NCBI RefSeq assembly: GCF_002078235.1
Contig: NZ_MSGP01000144.1
Location: 1-46,496, forward strand
DNA from: Streptomyces viridosporus
GTDB lineage: Bacteria; Actinomycetota; Actinomycetes; Streptomycetales; Streptomycetaceae
Reading direction: 5' to 3'
Length of the DNA: 46,496 nucleotides
Part shown: piece by piece, positions 32,854-40,912 of the stretch
Position numbering within the stretch: the stretch's first letter is position 1
Layout of the letters: each line of letters starts with the position of its first letter
The notes under the pieces: generated by a model
What the model was told of the DNA's origin: nothing
Seen by the model: only the letters and a program-made list of their open reading frames with translations
The model's database searches: none
Position numbers and translations under genes: made by a program

Positions 32854-33528
32854 TCAGGCGGTGAGTCCGTCGACGAAGGCCCTGGTCAGCGCGGTCGGTG
32901 CCGTGATGGCGGTGCCCACGACGACGCTCAGCGCGCCCGCCGCCAGCGCCTCGGCGGCCTGCTCCGGGGTCGCGATCCGGCCCTCGGCGATCACCGGGAC
33001 GGGGAGCGCGGCGGCGAGGTCGGCGACGAGCGCCAGGTCCGGGGCGTCCTGGCGGGGGGAGCCCGGCACGTATCCGGACAGGGTCGTCCCGACGAAGTCG
33101 GCGCCCTGCTCGGCTGCCGCGCGGCCCTCGTCGAAGGTCGACACGTCGGCCATGACCCGGGCGCCCGCCGCGTGGACGGCCTCGACGAGCTCCGCGAAGG
33201 TGCTGCCGTCGGGGCGCGGGCGCGCGGTGGCGTCGGCCGCGACGACCGCGGCCCCCGCCTCCACGAGGGCGAGCGCGTGGCGCACGGTCGGGGTGATGTA
33301 GACGCCCGTGTCGCCGTCCTTCCACAGGCCGATCACCGGGAGGTCGGTGGCCGCGACGGTGGCCGCGACGACCTCCGGTTCGTTGACGCGTACGGCCGCC
33401 GCGCCGCCGGCCTGTGCCGCGAGGGTCATGCGGACCAGGGTGTCGGTGTGGCGCATCGGGTCGCCGGGCGGGGCCTGGCAGGACACGATCAGCCGGCCCT
33501 TCAGGGTGTCGGCCAGGGACAGGGTCAT
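32854..33528 (-). CDS. nanE: NanE: N-acetylmannosamine-6-phosphate 2-epimerase
   Basis: TIM-barrel epimerase of 224 aa. It has VSCQAPPGDP (15-24), catalytic Lys70 in GLWKDGDTGVYITPT, the ADVSTFDEG strand, TTLSGY (148-153) and Glu182 in IAEGRI, all typical of NanE. It converts ManNAc-6-phosphate to GlcNAc-6-phosphate, the last dedicated step of sialic-acid breakdown. The ATG overlaps the nanK stop by 4 nt (ATGA). Deacetylase and deaminase (nagA, nagB) are not in the window and must be supplied from elsewhere. Confidence 0.93.
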   Translation of the reverse strand: MTLSLADTLKGRLIVSCQAPPGDPMRHTDTLVRMTLAAQAGGAAAVRVNEPEVVAATVAATDLPVIGLWKDGDTGVYITPTVRHALALVEAGAAVVAADATARPRPDGSTFAELVEAVHAAGARVMADVSTFDEGRAAAEQGADFVGTTLSGYVPGSPRQDAPDLALVADLAAALPVPVIAEGRIATPEQAAEALAAGALSVVVGTAITAPTALTRAFVDGLTA

Positions 33529-34508
33529 CGGAGGGCTCCGGTGGTGTGCGGATGGTGCAGGGGCAGGGTGCGGGGCAGGGCGGCGGCGCCCAGGACCGCG
33601 GCGTCGGGGCCGCCGCGCGGCGGGACGGGACGCAACTCCCGCAGCGGGGGCATGAGTTCGGCGGCGAAGGCCGCGGCCAGGGCCTCCGTGTACAGCGGGC
33701 CGATGCGGGGCACCCCGCCGCCGACGACGACGCGGTCGGCCCCCAGTGTGTTGGCGAGGCCGCCCAGGGCGCGGCCGACGGCCTCGGCGCCGAGGACGAT
33801 GGCCGCGGTGGCGTGCGGTTCGCCCCCGGCGGCGCGGGCGGCCACCGTCTCCAGGCGGTCGGCCGGGACGCCGCTCATCCGGGTGTAGTGGGCGGTGATG
33901 CCGGGTCCCGCCGCGATCGCCTCGAGGTGGCCGGTGGCGCCGCAGGTGCAGGGCAGCCCGTCGGCCTCGGGACTCGGCAGGTGGCCGAGGTGCCCGGCGA
34001 TGCCGGCCGCCCCGTGCAGCATGCGCCCGGCCGCGGCGACGGCGCCGCCCACGCCGGTGCCGACGGCCGCGTAGACCAGTGTCGTCCCTCCGCCGTGCGG
34101 GGCCCCGCCGTGGCCGGCCGCTTCCCCGTGCGGGGCGGCCAGTTCCGTGGCGGCGGCGGCGCGCACGTCGTTGTCGCAGGCCACCGGAAGGCCGGTGCGG
34201 GCGGCGAGGCCGGCGGCCAGGGCGGTGCCGGCCCAGCCGCGGATCGTGTCGGTCGCACTGGTGACGGTGCCGGTGGCGGGGTCGATCACCCCGGCGGCGG
34301 CGACGCCGAGCGCCGTGGTGCCCGGCGCCCGGACCGCCCGGGCGGCCTCGGCCAGCGCGTCGAGCACCGCCTCGGCCCCCTCGGTCGCCGGGGTGGGCAG
34401 GGAGTGCCGGTCCAGGACGGTGCCGTCCTCCGCGACCAGGGCGGCGGCGATCTTCGTGCCGCCCAGGTCGAGGCCGATCACCGGTGCGTGCGGGTGCCGT
34501 GCCGTCAT
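33525..34508 (-). CDS. nanK: NanK: ROK-family N-acetylmannosamine kinase
   Basis: ROK sugar kinase of 327 aa with the phosphate loop DLGGTK (14-19), catalytic Asp114 in CDNDVRAA and the zinc site. His173 in GHLGH is followed by CTCGATGHLE, where the third Cys of the usual CxCGxxGCxE is replaced by His194. No DNA-binding domain, so a kinase rather than a NagC-type repressor. It phosphorylates ManNAc produced by NanA. It overlaps nanA and nanE by 4 nt each, giving a tightly coupled nanA-nanK-nanE block. Glucokinase activity is the main alternative, but context favours ManNAc. Confidence 0.9.
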   Translation of the reverse strand: MTARHPHAPVIGLDLGGTKIAAALVAEDGTVLDRHSLPTPATEGAEAVLDALAEAARAVRAPGTTALGVAAAGVIDPATGTVTSATDTIRGWAGTALAAGLAARTGLPVACDNDVRAAAATELAAPHGEAAGHGGAPHGGGTTLVYAAVGTGVGGAVAAAGRMLHGAAGIAGHLGHLPSPEADGLPCTCGATGHLEAIAAGPGITAHYTRMSGVPADRLETVAARAAGGEPHATAAIVLGAEAVGRALGGLANTLGADRVVVGGGVPRIGPLYTEALAAAFAAELMPPLRELRPVPPRGGPDAAVLGAAALPRTLPLHHPHTTGALR

Positions 34509-35464
34509 CGGACCGGGAGCAGCCCGGCGCCGCGCAGTCGCTCCTCGACGCGGGCGATCGACGCGTCGCCCAGCTGGATCTGCGGGGCGGCGGTGGTGCC
34601 GTGGGCGAACACCCCGAGCAGGCGCAGTGCGTGCTTGAAGGCGCCGATGGCGGAGGAGTTGCGGCCCATCTCGTCCTCCGGGCCGGCGTCGACCATGCCG
34701 AACAGCTCGACGAGCCGCTCCTGTTCCTTCACCGCGCGGTCGTAGTCGCCGCCGCGCACGGCGTCGTGGAGGCGCACGTATCCGGCGGGGTCCACGTTGC
34801 CCAGGCCGGGGACGACGCCGTCGGCGCCCGCCAGCAGGGCGGCGTCCACGGTGAGTTCGGATCCGGTGAGGATGCTGAAGGCGGGGGCCGGGCCGTCGGC
34901 GCGGCCGCGGCGCCCGCCGAGTTCGACGAGGAGCCGGCGCAGGGAGCCCTCGTCGCCGCTGCTGTCCTTGAGGCCGGCGAGCGTGCCGTCCGCGGCGAGT
35001 TCGCGCACCAGGGCGGTGGAGAGCTTGCTGTGCACGGAGACCGGGAGGTCGTAGGCGTACAGGGGCAGGTCGACGCGGGAGCGGAGGGTGCGGAAGTGGC
35101 GGGCGATCTCGCGGGGGTGGGTGCGGGCGTAGAAGGGCGCGGTCGCGACCAGGGCGTCGGCGCCGGCCTCGCGGGCGGCCTCGGCGTGGGCGAGCACCCG
35201 GGGCGTGGTCATGTCGATGACACCGGCGAGCACCGGGACGCGGCCGGCGACGGCCTCGACGACGGTCCGCAGCACGACCTCCCGCTGCCGGTCGGTGAGG
35301 AAGGCGACCTCGCTGCTGGAGCCGAGGGCGAACAGGCCGTGCACTCCCCCGCGCAGGAGGTGCTCGACGTGCCGGGCGAGTGAGGCGGTGTCGACCTCGC
35401 CCGATGCGTCCAGGGGGGTGCAGACGGGCGGCACGACGCCGCGCAGCGGCTGGGACGAGGACAT
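34505..35464 (-). CDS. nanA: NanA: N-acetylneuraminate lyase (DHDPS/NAL superfamily)
   Basis: Class I aldolase of 319 aa. It has the substrate carboxylate loop GSSSE (48-52; GSTGE in most relatives), catalytic Tyr138 in YAYDLP and the Schiff-base Lys166 in LAGLKDSSGD. It would split sialic acid into ManNAc and pyruvate. DHDPS-fold proteins have many specificities, but the coupled kinase and epimerase plus a sialidase make sialate lyase the best call. ATG 35464 has AGGAG at 8 nt. An 85-bp gap with a strong hairpin separates it from the sialidase gene, so its expression may be partly uncoupled. Confidence 0.88.
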   Translation of the reverse strand: MSSSQPLRGVVPPVCTPLDASGEVDTASLARHVEHLLRGGVHGLFALGSSSEVAFLTDRQREVVLRTVVEAVAGRVPVLAGVIDMTTPRVLAHAEAAREAGADALVATAPFYARTHPREIARHFRTLRSRVDLPLYAYDLPVSVHSKLSTALVRELAADGTLAGLKDSSGDEGSLRRLLVELGGRRGRADGPAPAFSILTGSELTVDAALLAGADGVVPGLGNVDPAGYVRLHDAVRGGDYDRAVKEQERLVELFGMVDAGPEDEMGRNSSAIGAFKHALRLLGVFAHGTTAAPQIQLGDASIARVEERLRGAGLLPVR

Positions 35465-35507
35465 GAGAGGGGCTCCTGGGTGGTGCGGTACTGGTACGAG
35501 AGTCAAC

Positions 35508-35541
35508 GGGCCGCCCGCGCGAGGCGTCGCGCGGGCGGCCC
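35508..35541 (-). terminator. Strong hairpin between the sialidase gene and nanA
   Basis: A perfect 15-bp stem with a GGCG loop, 8 nt after the sialidase stop codon. It would end or attenuate transcription inside the catabolic gene set. A TTGACT sequence just downstream on the minus strand is a possible -35 for nanA, without a good -10. Confidence 0.7.
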
Positions 35542-35549
35542 GGGACGGG

Positions 35550-37031
35550 CTAGGGCGCGGTGACGGTGAGCGTGCCGTCACCGTAGGACCGCTGCGATCC
35601 GCGGACCAGGTAGGTCGCGGTCGTCGGCACGGTGCCCGCGGTGGCGTTCGCGGGGACGGTGACGGGGATCCTCATGTTGGCGCCCTGGCCGGGCCTGAGC
35701 GCGGGCACGGTCACGCTCGGGGCGCTCCAGCCCGACGGCAGCTCGAGGGAGACCGAGCCGGCGGGGAGGTCCTTGTCGTTCTGGCTGACGACGCGGACGG
35801 TGACCTCGGTGGTCCTCCCGGCGGGCAGGGAGGCGGGCGGGGTGAGGGTGACGGGCGCGCAGACGCCGCCGAGCCACTGCAGGTCGAAGGAGGAGTAGGT
35901 GATGTGCCGGTAGTTGTCGCGCTCCCACAGCAGGCCGACCCGGGGGTTGGCCGCGGTGCCGTCGCTGAGCGGGGTGAGCGTGGAGTAGGCGGCCGAGCCG
36001 GACTCGACGGTCCTGCGCACCGGCCAGTTCTGCCCGTTGTCGCAGGAGAGCCGGACGGTGAGGTTGCTGCGGCTGTTGGTGGTGGCCGTGTTGCTGAACA
36101 TCAGCCAGGAGGCGCGCGGGTGCGAAGCGGGCACGTCGGGCGCGAAACGCATGACGGAGCCGTTGTTGGCGGGGTCGGGCAGTTCCCGGTCCTGCTGGAA
36201 CGGCGTGTAGGTGACGCCGCCGTCGGTGGAGTGGGCGACCGTGCGGTAGGGCGCGGAGCGGTTGTTGAGCATGATCCGGCCGTCGGAGAGTTCGACGGTC
36301 TTGTTCTCGTCGCCGCCGGGGCCGACCGGGGTGCCCATCTTCCAGGTGGCGCCGTGGTCGTCGCTGTAGGCGCTGACCGCGTAGTTGGCGCCGTTGTTGC
36401 GGATGGCGTACTGCTGGATGAGGCGGCCCTTGTGGGTGCCGTGGCGCAGCTGGATGCCCTCGCCGGAGGCGGCGAACATGCCGGCCCAGGCCGGGTCCTT
36501 GATCTCGGCGGTGATCCGCTCGTGCTTCCAGGTCAGGCCGTCGTCGTCGGAGTAGCTGTAGTCGGCCTGGAGGACGTTCGGGTCGTTCTCGTCGTTGCCG
36601 GTGGCCGAGCCGAAGAAGCCCTGGTTCACGGAGGCGGCGTAGAAGACGAAGATGCGGCCGGTCTCGCGGTCGACGAGGAGGCTGGGGTCGCCGTAGCCCT
36701 TGGGGGCGGCGTCCTTGCGCACGACCTGCTGCGCCTGCCAGGTGGCCCCGCCGTCGGTGCTGCGCCGCAGGACGACGCCGAGGTTGCCGGGCAGGTCGGC
36801 GAGGGTGGGCCGGGCGTCGTACGCGGCGATCAGGGTGCCCTTGGTGGTACGGGTGAGGGCGGGGATGCGGTAGTAGGGGGAGCCGGTGCCCGCGGTGGCG
36901 ATGTCCTGGGAGGTGAGGGTGCCGGCGGCGGCGACCTGCCGGTCGGCGGTGTACGCGGTGGGGGTGCCGGCCGCGAGCAGGGCCAGGGCGGCGACCGCGG
37001 TGGTGGCGGCCAGGGTGGCTCTACGCTGCAT
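35550..37031 (-). CDS. Secreted GH33 sialidase with C-terminal NEW3-like domain
   Basis: Exo-alpha-sialidase of 493 aa. It has a Sec signal peptide (residues 1-29, basic MQRR then a hydrophobic Ala/Leu core). The six-bladed propeller is marked by YRIP (54-57, catalytic-triad Arg55) and five Asp boxes: STDGGATW (91), SDDDGLTW (161), SDDHGATW (223), STDGGVTY (268) and SCDNGQNW (329). The nucleophile Tyr is probably Tyr349 in GSAAYST, with Glu from GDENKTVEL. After about residue 395 an immunoglobulin-like domain of the NPCBM-associated type follows. It frees sialic acid from host or environmental glycans outside the cell. It lies 25 bp downstream of the CE7 esterase gene, presumably co-transcribed. 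Confidence 0.93.
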   Translation of the reverse strand: MQRRATLAATTAVAALALLAAGTPTAYTADRQVAAAGTLTSQDIATAGTGSPYYRIPALTRTTKGTLIAAYDARPTLADLPGNLGVVLRRSTDGGATWQAQQVVRKDAAPKGYGDPSLLVDRETGRIFVFYAASVNQGFFGSATGNDENDPNVLQADYSYSDDDGLTWKHERITAEIKDPAWAGMFAASGEGIQLRHGTHKGRLIQQYAIRNNGANYAVSAYSDDHGATWKMGTPVGPGGDENKTVELSDGRIMLNNRSAPYRTVAHSTDGGVTYTPFQQDRELPDPANNGSVMRFAPDVPASHPRASWLMFSNTATTNSRSNLTVRLSCDNGQNWPVRRTVESGSAAYSTLTPLSDGTAANPRVGLLWERDNYRHITYSSFDLQWLGGVCAPVTLTPPASLPAGRTTEVTVRVVSQNDKDLPAGSVSLELPSGWSAPSVTVPALRPGQGANMRIPVTVPANATAGTVPTTATYLVRGSQRSYGDGTLTVTAP

Positions 37032-37056
37032 GAACGTGCCCCTTCTCGGGTGAGGA

Positions 37057-38079
37057 TCAGGCGGGTCGGAGGTCGTGCAGGGTGGAGAGGTCGGGTGCGG
37101 TGGCGAGGCGGGGGGTGTGGAACAACCGCTGCACCCAGGCGAGTTGTTCGCGTCGGTGGTGGCCGCCGCCGCCCTCGTGGCCGTTGAACTCGTAGACGCG
37201 CAGGTCCTTCGGTCCGCCGTAGCGGTGGTAGGCGGCGAAGCAGGTGGAGGGCGGGCAGACCTCGTCCATCATGGCGATGGAGAAGAGCGACGGGGCGGTG
37301 GCGCGGGCGGCCAGCACGGCCGCGTCGACGTAGGACAGGGTGGTGAAGACGGTCCCGGTGCGGTCGCGGTGCAGGCGCAGGTACTCCGCGATCTCGGTGT
37401 AGGGCGGTGCTCCGGCGATCAGCGCGCCGCGCCGGATGTCGCACAGGAACGGCACGTCGGGCATGACGCCCGCGAGACCCGGCAGGAGTCCGGCCACCGC
37501 GAGCGAGATGCCGCCGCCCTGGCTGATGCCGGTGACGACGACGCGGGCGGGGTCGACGGCGGGGTGTGCGCGGGCGGCCTCGGTGAAGCGCACGGCGTCG
37601 GTGAACACGCGCCGGTAGTAGTGGTCGTGGGGATCGGTCAGGCCGCGGGTGAGGAAGCCGGGGACCTCGCCGTTCAGGGTGGCCGTGTCGGGGGTGTCGC
37701 CGCCGGCCGTGGACCAGCCCTGGCCGCGGGTGTCCATGATGAAGTGCGCGTGACCGGCGTTGGCCCACAGGACCTGCTCGTGGGCCAGGCCGCGGCCACG
37801 CCCGTACCCGAGGAACTCCACCACGCAGCCGAGCGGGCCGTCGGCCCCGGCGGGCAGGTGCAGCCAGCCGCGGACGGGCTCCCCGGCGAAGCCGGGCACG
37901 GTCACGTCGTAGGTGACGACCTGGGTGAGCCCGGTGTCCACCCGGGTGTGGCGGGTGGCGCCGCCGGCCGCACGGGCGGCGAGGAGGGTCTGCTCCCAGA
38001 ACGCGTCGAGGTCGGCGGGTTCGTCGAGCTCGGGCCGCAGTGCGAGGCACTGCTCGAGCGTGAGGTCCGTCAGTGGCAT
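37057..38079 (-). CDS. CE7-family acetyl esterase (AXE1/cephalosporin-C deacetylase type)
   Basis: Alpha/beta-hydrolase of 340 aa with the CE7 signature: nucleophile Ser in GISQGGG, an RGQGWS loop (oxyanion region) and a late HEGGGGHH segment carrying the His. No signal peptide, so intracellular like other CE7 enzymes. These enzymes remove O-acetyl groups from small sugars and oligosaccharides. It is the first gene of the sialidase operon, behind the shared operator, so O-acetylated sialic acid taken up by the cell is an attractive substrate; this is inference, since xylose or cephalosporin acetates are the classical ones. The ATG at 38079 has no strong ribosome site. Confidence 0.87.
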   Translation of the reverse strand: MPLTDLTLEQCLALRPELDEPADLDAFWEQTLLAARAAGGATRHTRVDTGLTQVVTYDVTVPGFAGEPVRGWLHLPAGADGPLGCVVEFLGYGRGRGLAHEQVLWANAGHAHFIMDTRGQGWSTAGGDTPDTATLNGEVPGFLTRGLTDPHDHYYRRVFTDAVRFTEAARAHPAVDPARVVVTGISQGGGISLAVAGLLPGLAGVMPDVPFLCDIRRGALIAGAPPYTEIAEYLRLHRDRTGTVFTTLSYVDAAVLAARATAPSLFSIAMMDEVCPPSTCFAAYHRYGGPKDLRVYEFNGHEGGGGHHRREQLAWVQRLFHTPRLATAPDLSTLHDLRPA

Positions 38080-38176
38080 GGAGAGGGCCCCGTCGGGTGA
38101 GACCTGCGCGCGGCGCGGCGCGGAGGGGGATCGGATCGGGAGGTGTCCCGAGGGCGGTCGGGAGGTGCCTCAAGGG

Positions 38177-38193
38177 CAGACGTCTGATGTCTG
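38177..38193. promoter_or_regulatory. Operator 1 of the sialic-acid regulon
   Basis: The 17-bp sequence CAGACGTCTGATGTCTG, containing the palindrome CAGACGTCTG. It is the exact reverse complement of the site at 39142-39158. It begins about 10 bp after the predicted -10 box of the esterase-sialidase promoter, where a bound repressor would block transcription. The adjacent FCD-type GntR protein is the obvious ligand. Confidence 0.75.
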
Positions 38194-38203
38194 CTGTCCT
38201 GGG

Positions 38204-38232
38204 ACCTTAGAGATCCGGATGACGGCCGTCAA
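38204..38232 (-). promoter_or_regulatory. Predicted promoter of the esterase-sialidase-nan operon
   Basis: Reading the minus strand: TTGACG (38232-38227), 17-bp spacer, TAAGGT (38209-38204), a good match to HrdB boxes. Operator 1 follows directly. The start codon of the esterase gene is about 125 nt further. Confidence 0.65.
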
Positions 38233-38339
38233 GTGTCCCGCCGACCGGTGCGCCCGCTCCGGGCGGTACCCGGACGGAGCGGCGCCGCACGGCGCGGGCG
38301 GCCCCGGACGGGGGCCGCCTACGCCGACGGAGGGCCGGG

Positions 38340-39092
38340 TCAGCGGCGGGCCCGGGCCTCGTCTATGCGCTTGCGCACCGGCGCGTAGTGGTCGGTCAGC
38401 GCCGCCGCGAACTCCGCGGGGTCGCGGTCGCGGACGGCGTCCACGATGCGCTGGTGGTTGGCGATGGTCGCCGCCTCGTGCTCGTGCGTGAACACGTCGA
38501 GGTGGGGCGCGACGATGACGTAGACGTCCCAGAACGCCGAGGAGAGCTGCCCGATGAGGTCGTTGCCGAGGGGAGCGAGGAGCAGGGTGTGGAAGGCCCG
38601 GTCGGCCTCGACGAACCCGTGCCCCTCCCCGGCGCCGGCCCTGCGCATCTCGTCGACCAGTCCGTCCAGGCGGGCGATCTGGTCGTCGCTGAGGGAGCCC
38701 ACCAGCCGCTCGGCCATGCCGCGCTCGAACAGCTCGCGCACCTCGATGAGGTCCGACATGACCTGGAAGTCGTCGTCGGGGCTCAGCAGACCGCGGAAGG
38801 CCAGGCTCTCCACCAGGGCGGACAGGCTCAGCCTGCCCACGTAGGTGCCGTGGCCGTGCCGCACCTCGACGATGTCGAGCGCGGTGAGGATCCTGATCGC
38901 CTCGCGCACGCTGGAGCGGCTGGCGCCGAGCGCCTCGCACAGCGCGGGCTCGGTCGGCAGCAGGTCCCCGGGGCGCAGCTCGTTGCGCAGGATGTAGGAC
39001 TTGATGCCGTCGACGACCTCCTGCCGCAAGGGCTGCCGAACCGCCTTGGCCTCCGGCACCAACCGTTTGATCGCACCTTGTCCCACCGCCAC
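38340..39092 (-). CDS. FadR/FCD-type GntR-family regulator of sialic-acid genes
   Basis: GntR repressor of 250 aa. The winged helix spans about 21-88, with LPTEPALCEALGASRSSVREAIRIL as recognition region and a GHGTYVG wing. The FCD ligand domain spans about 95-245, with metal-site residues such as Asp in EADRAFHTLLL and His in NHQRIVDAV. It sits between the catabolic and transport arms, and both carry the same 17-bp site, so it is most likely the NanR-like repressor released by sialic acid or ManNAc-6-phosphate. GTG 39092 is chosen for its GAGAGGGG ribosome site; ATG 39113 and TTG 39137 are weaker. Operator 2 lies about 50 bp upstream, so it may also repress itself. Confidence 0.87.
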   Translation of the reverse strand: MAVGQGAIKRLVPEAKAVRQPLRQEVVDGIKSYILRNELRPGDLLPTEPALCEALGASRSSVREAIRILTALDIVEVRHGHGTYVGRLSLSALVESLAFRGLLSPDDDFQVMSDLIEVRELFERGMAERLVGSLSDDQIARLDGLVDEMRRAGAGEGHGFVEADRAFHTLLLAPLGNDLIGQLSSAFWDVYVIVAPHLDVFTHEHEAATIANHQRIVDAVRDRDPAEFAAALTDHYAPVRKRIDEARARR

Positions 39093-39095
39093 CTC

Positions 39096-39124
39096 TTGAC
39101 CCCTCTCCCTCATCGGGCTACGTT
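39096..39124 (+). promoter_or_regulatory. Predicted promoter of the ABC importer operon
   Basis: TTGACC (39096-39101), 17-bp spacer, TACGTT (39119-39124). The -35 lies just upstream of the GntR start codon on the opposite strand. Operator 2 sits at about +11 to +27. The start codon of the binding-protein gene is about 105 nt downstream. Confidence 0.55.
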
Positions 39125-39141
39125 CCCACGCTATCAAGCAT

Positions 39142-39158
39142 CAGACATCAGACGTCTG
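39142..39158. promoter_or_regulatory. Operator 2 of the sialic-acid regulon
   Basis: CAGACATCAGACGTCTG, identical to operator 1 in inverted orientation, with the 12-bp palindrome TCAGACGTCTGA at 39148-39159. It lies between the divergent gntR and importer genes, downstream of the predicted importer promoter and upstream of gntR. Confidence 0.78.
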
Positions 39159-39235
39159 ACGCATGCTCAATGAGATACTTTCGCGCCCGCCTCTCCTCGA
39201 ACCGCCCATCATGCCTTCCCCGCCAGGAGGAATCC

Positions 39236-40831
39236 TTGTCCGCGCGCACCTCAGCCGGCGTCGACCGCCGCACCTTCATGAGATACACGAGCGCCCTCGG
39301 TGTGGCGACCGCGATCACCGCGGGCCTGTCGGCCTGCGGCGGTCCGGGCAGCACCGGAGACGACTCCGGCGGTTCCGGCGGCGCGACCGACACCATCGAG
39401 GCCGGGCTCTCCTACCCCCTCTCCACGGGCTTCGACCCCATGATCACCTCCGGCGCGACCCCGTTCGCCGCCAACATGCACATCTTCGAGGGCCTGGTGG
39501 ACCTCGACCCGGCCACGCTCGTCGCCCGGCCGGCCCTGGCCACCGAGATGCCCCAGAAGATCAACGCGACCACCTACCGGGCCACCCTGCGCGAGGGCGC
39601 CACCTTCCACGACGGCTCGGCGGTCACCGCGGACGACGTGGTGTTCAGCTTCGAGCGCGTCCTCGACCCGAAGAACGCCTCGCTGATGGCGCAGTTCGTG
39701 CCCTTCATCGACCAGGTGAAGGCGGTCGACGCGTCGACGGTCGAGTTCAAGCTGAAGCACCCCTTCGCGCTCTTCCCGTCGCGCATAGCCGTGGTGCGCA
39801 TCGTGCCCGAGAAGATCGCCGGCGCCGACGCCAAGGCCTTCGACGCCAAGCCGGTCGGCTCGGGCCCGTACCGCTTCGTGTCGGCGGTCCGCAAGGACAA
39901 GATCGTCATGGAGGCGTACGACAAGTACAACGGGCCGCACCCGGCCAAGGCCAAGAAGATGGTCTGGCACCTGATGTCCGACCCCTCCGCCCGGGTCAGC
40001 GCGCTCAAGTCCGGCCGTGTGCAGGCCATCGAGGACGTGCCCTACATCGACGTCAAGGGCTTCACGGGCAAGGACAAGGTGGAGTCCGTCCAGTCCTTCG
40101 GACTGCTCTTCCTGATGTTCAACTGCAAGGACGAGCGCTTCGCGGACAAGCGGGTGCGCCAGGCCCTGCACTACGCGCTCGACACCGAGAAGATCATTTC
40201 CACCGCCCTGCTGGGCAACGCCGAGCCCGCCACCGGGTACGTGCCGGCCACGCACCCCGACTACCACCAGGCCGCCACCGTCTACGGCCACGACCCGGCC
40301 AAGGCCAGGAAGCTGCTGAAGGAGGCGGGCGTGGAGAAGCTCTCCTTCACGCTGCTGCTCACGGACACCGGCTGGGTCAAGGACATCGCGCCGCTGATCA
40401 AGGAGAGCTGGGCCGCGGCCGGCATCGAGGCGAAGCTGGACATCGCCCAGTCCCCCGCCCAGTACGCCAAGGTCGACAAGGGCGACTTCGAGGCGCTGGC
40501 CGCGCCGGGCGACCCGTCGGTCTTCGGCAACGACGCCGATCTGCTGCTGCGCTGGTTCTACTACGGCTTCTGGCCGGAGAAGCGGTACGGCTGGACCGGC
40601 TCCGACGCCTACAGGAAGACCAGGTCGCTGCTCGACAGGGCCGCCTCGGAGGCCGACGCGGAGAAGCGCAGGCACCTGTGGGCCCAGGTCACCGACCTGG
40701 TCGCCGACGAGGCGGTCCTGTACCCGGTCCTGCACCGCAAGCTGCCCACCGCCTGGCGGGACGGCACGCTGCCGGGCTTCGAGCCGCTGCCCACCACCGG
40801 TCTGTCGTTCATCGACGTCGGCCGCGCCTGA
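39236..40831 (+). CDS. Tat-exported solute-binding lipoprotein of a peptide-type ABC importer (family 5; SatA-like)
   Basis: Extracellular solute-binding protein family 5, 531 aa. The twin-arginine motif DRRTF (10-14) and lipobox LSAC (Cys34) mark a Tat lipoprotein anchored on the outer membrane face. The mature part has family features such as LREGATFHDGSAVTADDVVFSFERV. Family 5 proteins bind peptides, nickel or sugars; the SatABCD system of Haemophilus ducreyi shows that this type can carry sialic acid. With the shared operator I infer sialic acid or sialosides. The start is TTG 39236 with AGGAGG at 6 nt; earlier in-frame starts would push the Tat motif too far from the N-terminus. Confidence 0.85.
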   Translation: MSARTSAGVDRRTFMRYTSALGVATAITAGLSACGGPGSTGDDSGGSGGATDTIEAGLSYPLSTGFDPMITSGATPFAANMHIFEGLVDLDPATLVARPALATEMPQKINATTYRATLREGATFHDGSAVTADDVVFSFERVLDPKNASLMAQFVPFIDQVKAVDASTVEFKLKHPFALFPSRIAVVRIVPEKIAGADAKAFDAKPVGSGPYRFVSAVRKDKIVMEAYDKYNGPHPAKAKKMVWHLMSDPSARVSALKSGRVQAIEDVPYIDVKGFTGKDKVESVQSFGLLFLMFNCKDERFADKRVRQALHYALDTEKIISTALLGNAEPATGYVPATHPDYHQAATVYGHDPAKARKLLKEAGVEKLSFTLLLTDTGWVKDIAPLIKESWAAAGIEAKLDIAQSPAQYAKVDKGDFEALAAPGDPSVFGNDADLLLRWFYYGFWPEKRYGWTGSDAYRKTRSLLDRAASEADAEKRRHLWAQVTDLVADEAVLYPVLHRKLPTAWRDGTLPGFEPLPTTGLSFIDVGRA

Positions 40832-40861
40832 GCCCGTACGCCCGCTCACGGGTCGCCGTCA

Positions 40862-40876
40862 CTGCCCGCCGGGCAG
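40862..40876 (+). other. Small intercistronic hairpin
   Basis: CTGCCCG-C-CGGGCAG in the 81-bp gap between the binding-protein and first permease genes. It may stabilise the upstream mRNA or reduce read-through so that binding protein is made in excess, as is common in ABC operons. Confidence 0.35.
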
Positions 40877-40912
40877 CGGCGGCGGCCGGCCCCAATCCCT
40901 AGGAACCTCACG

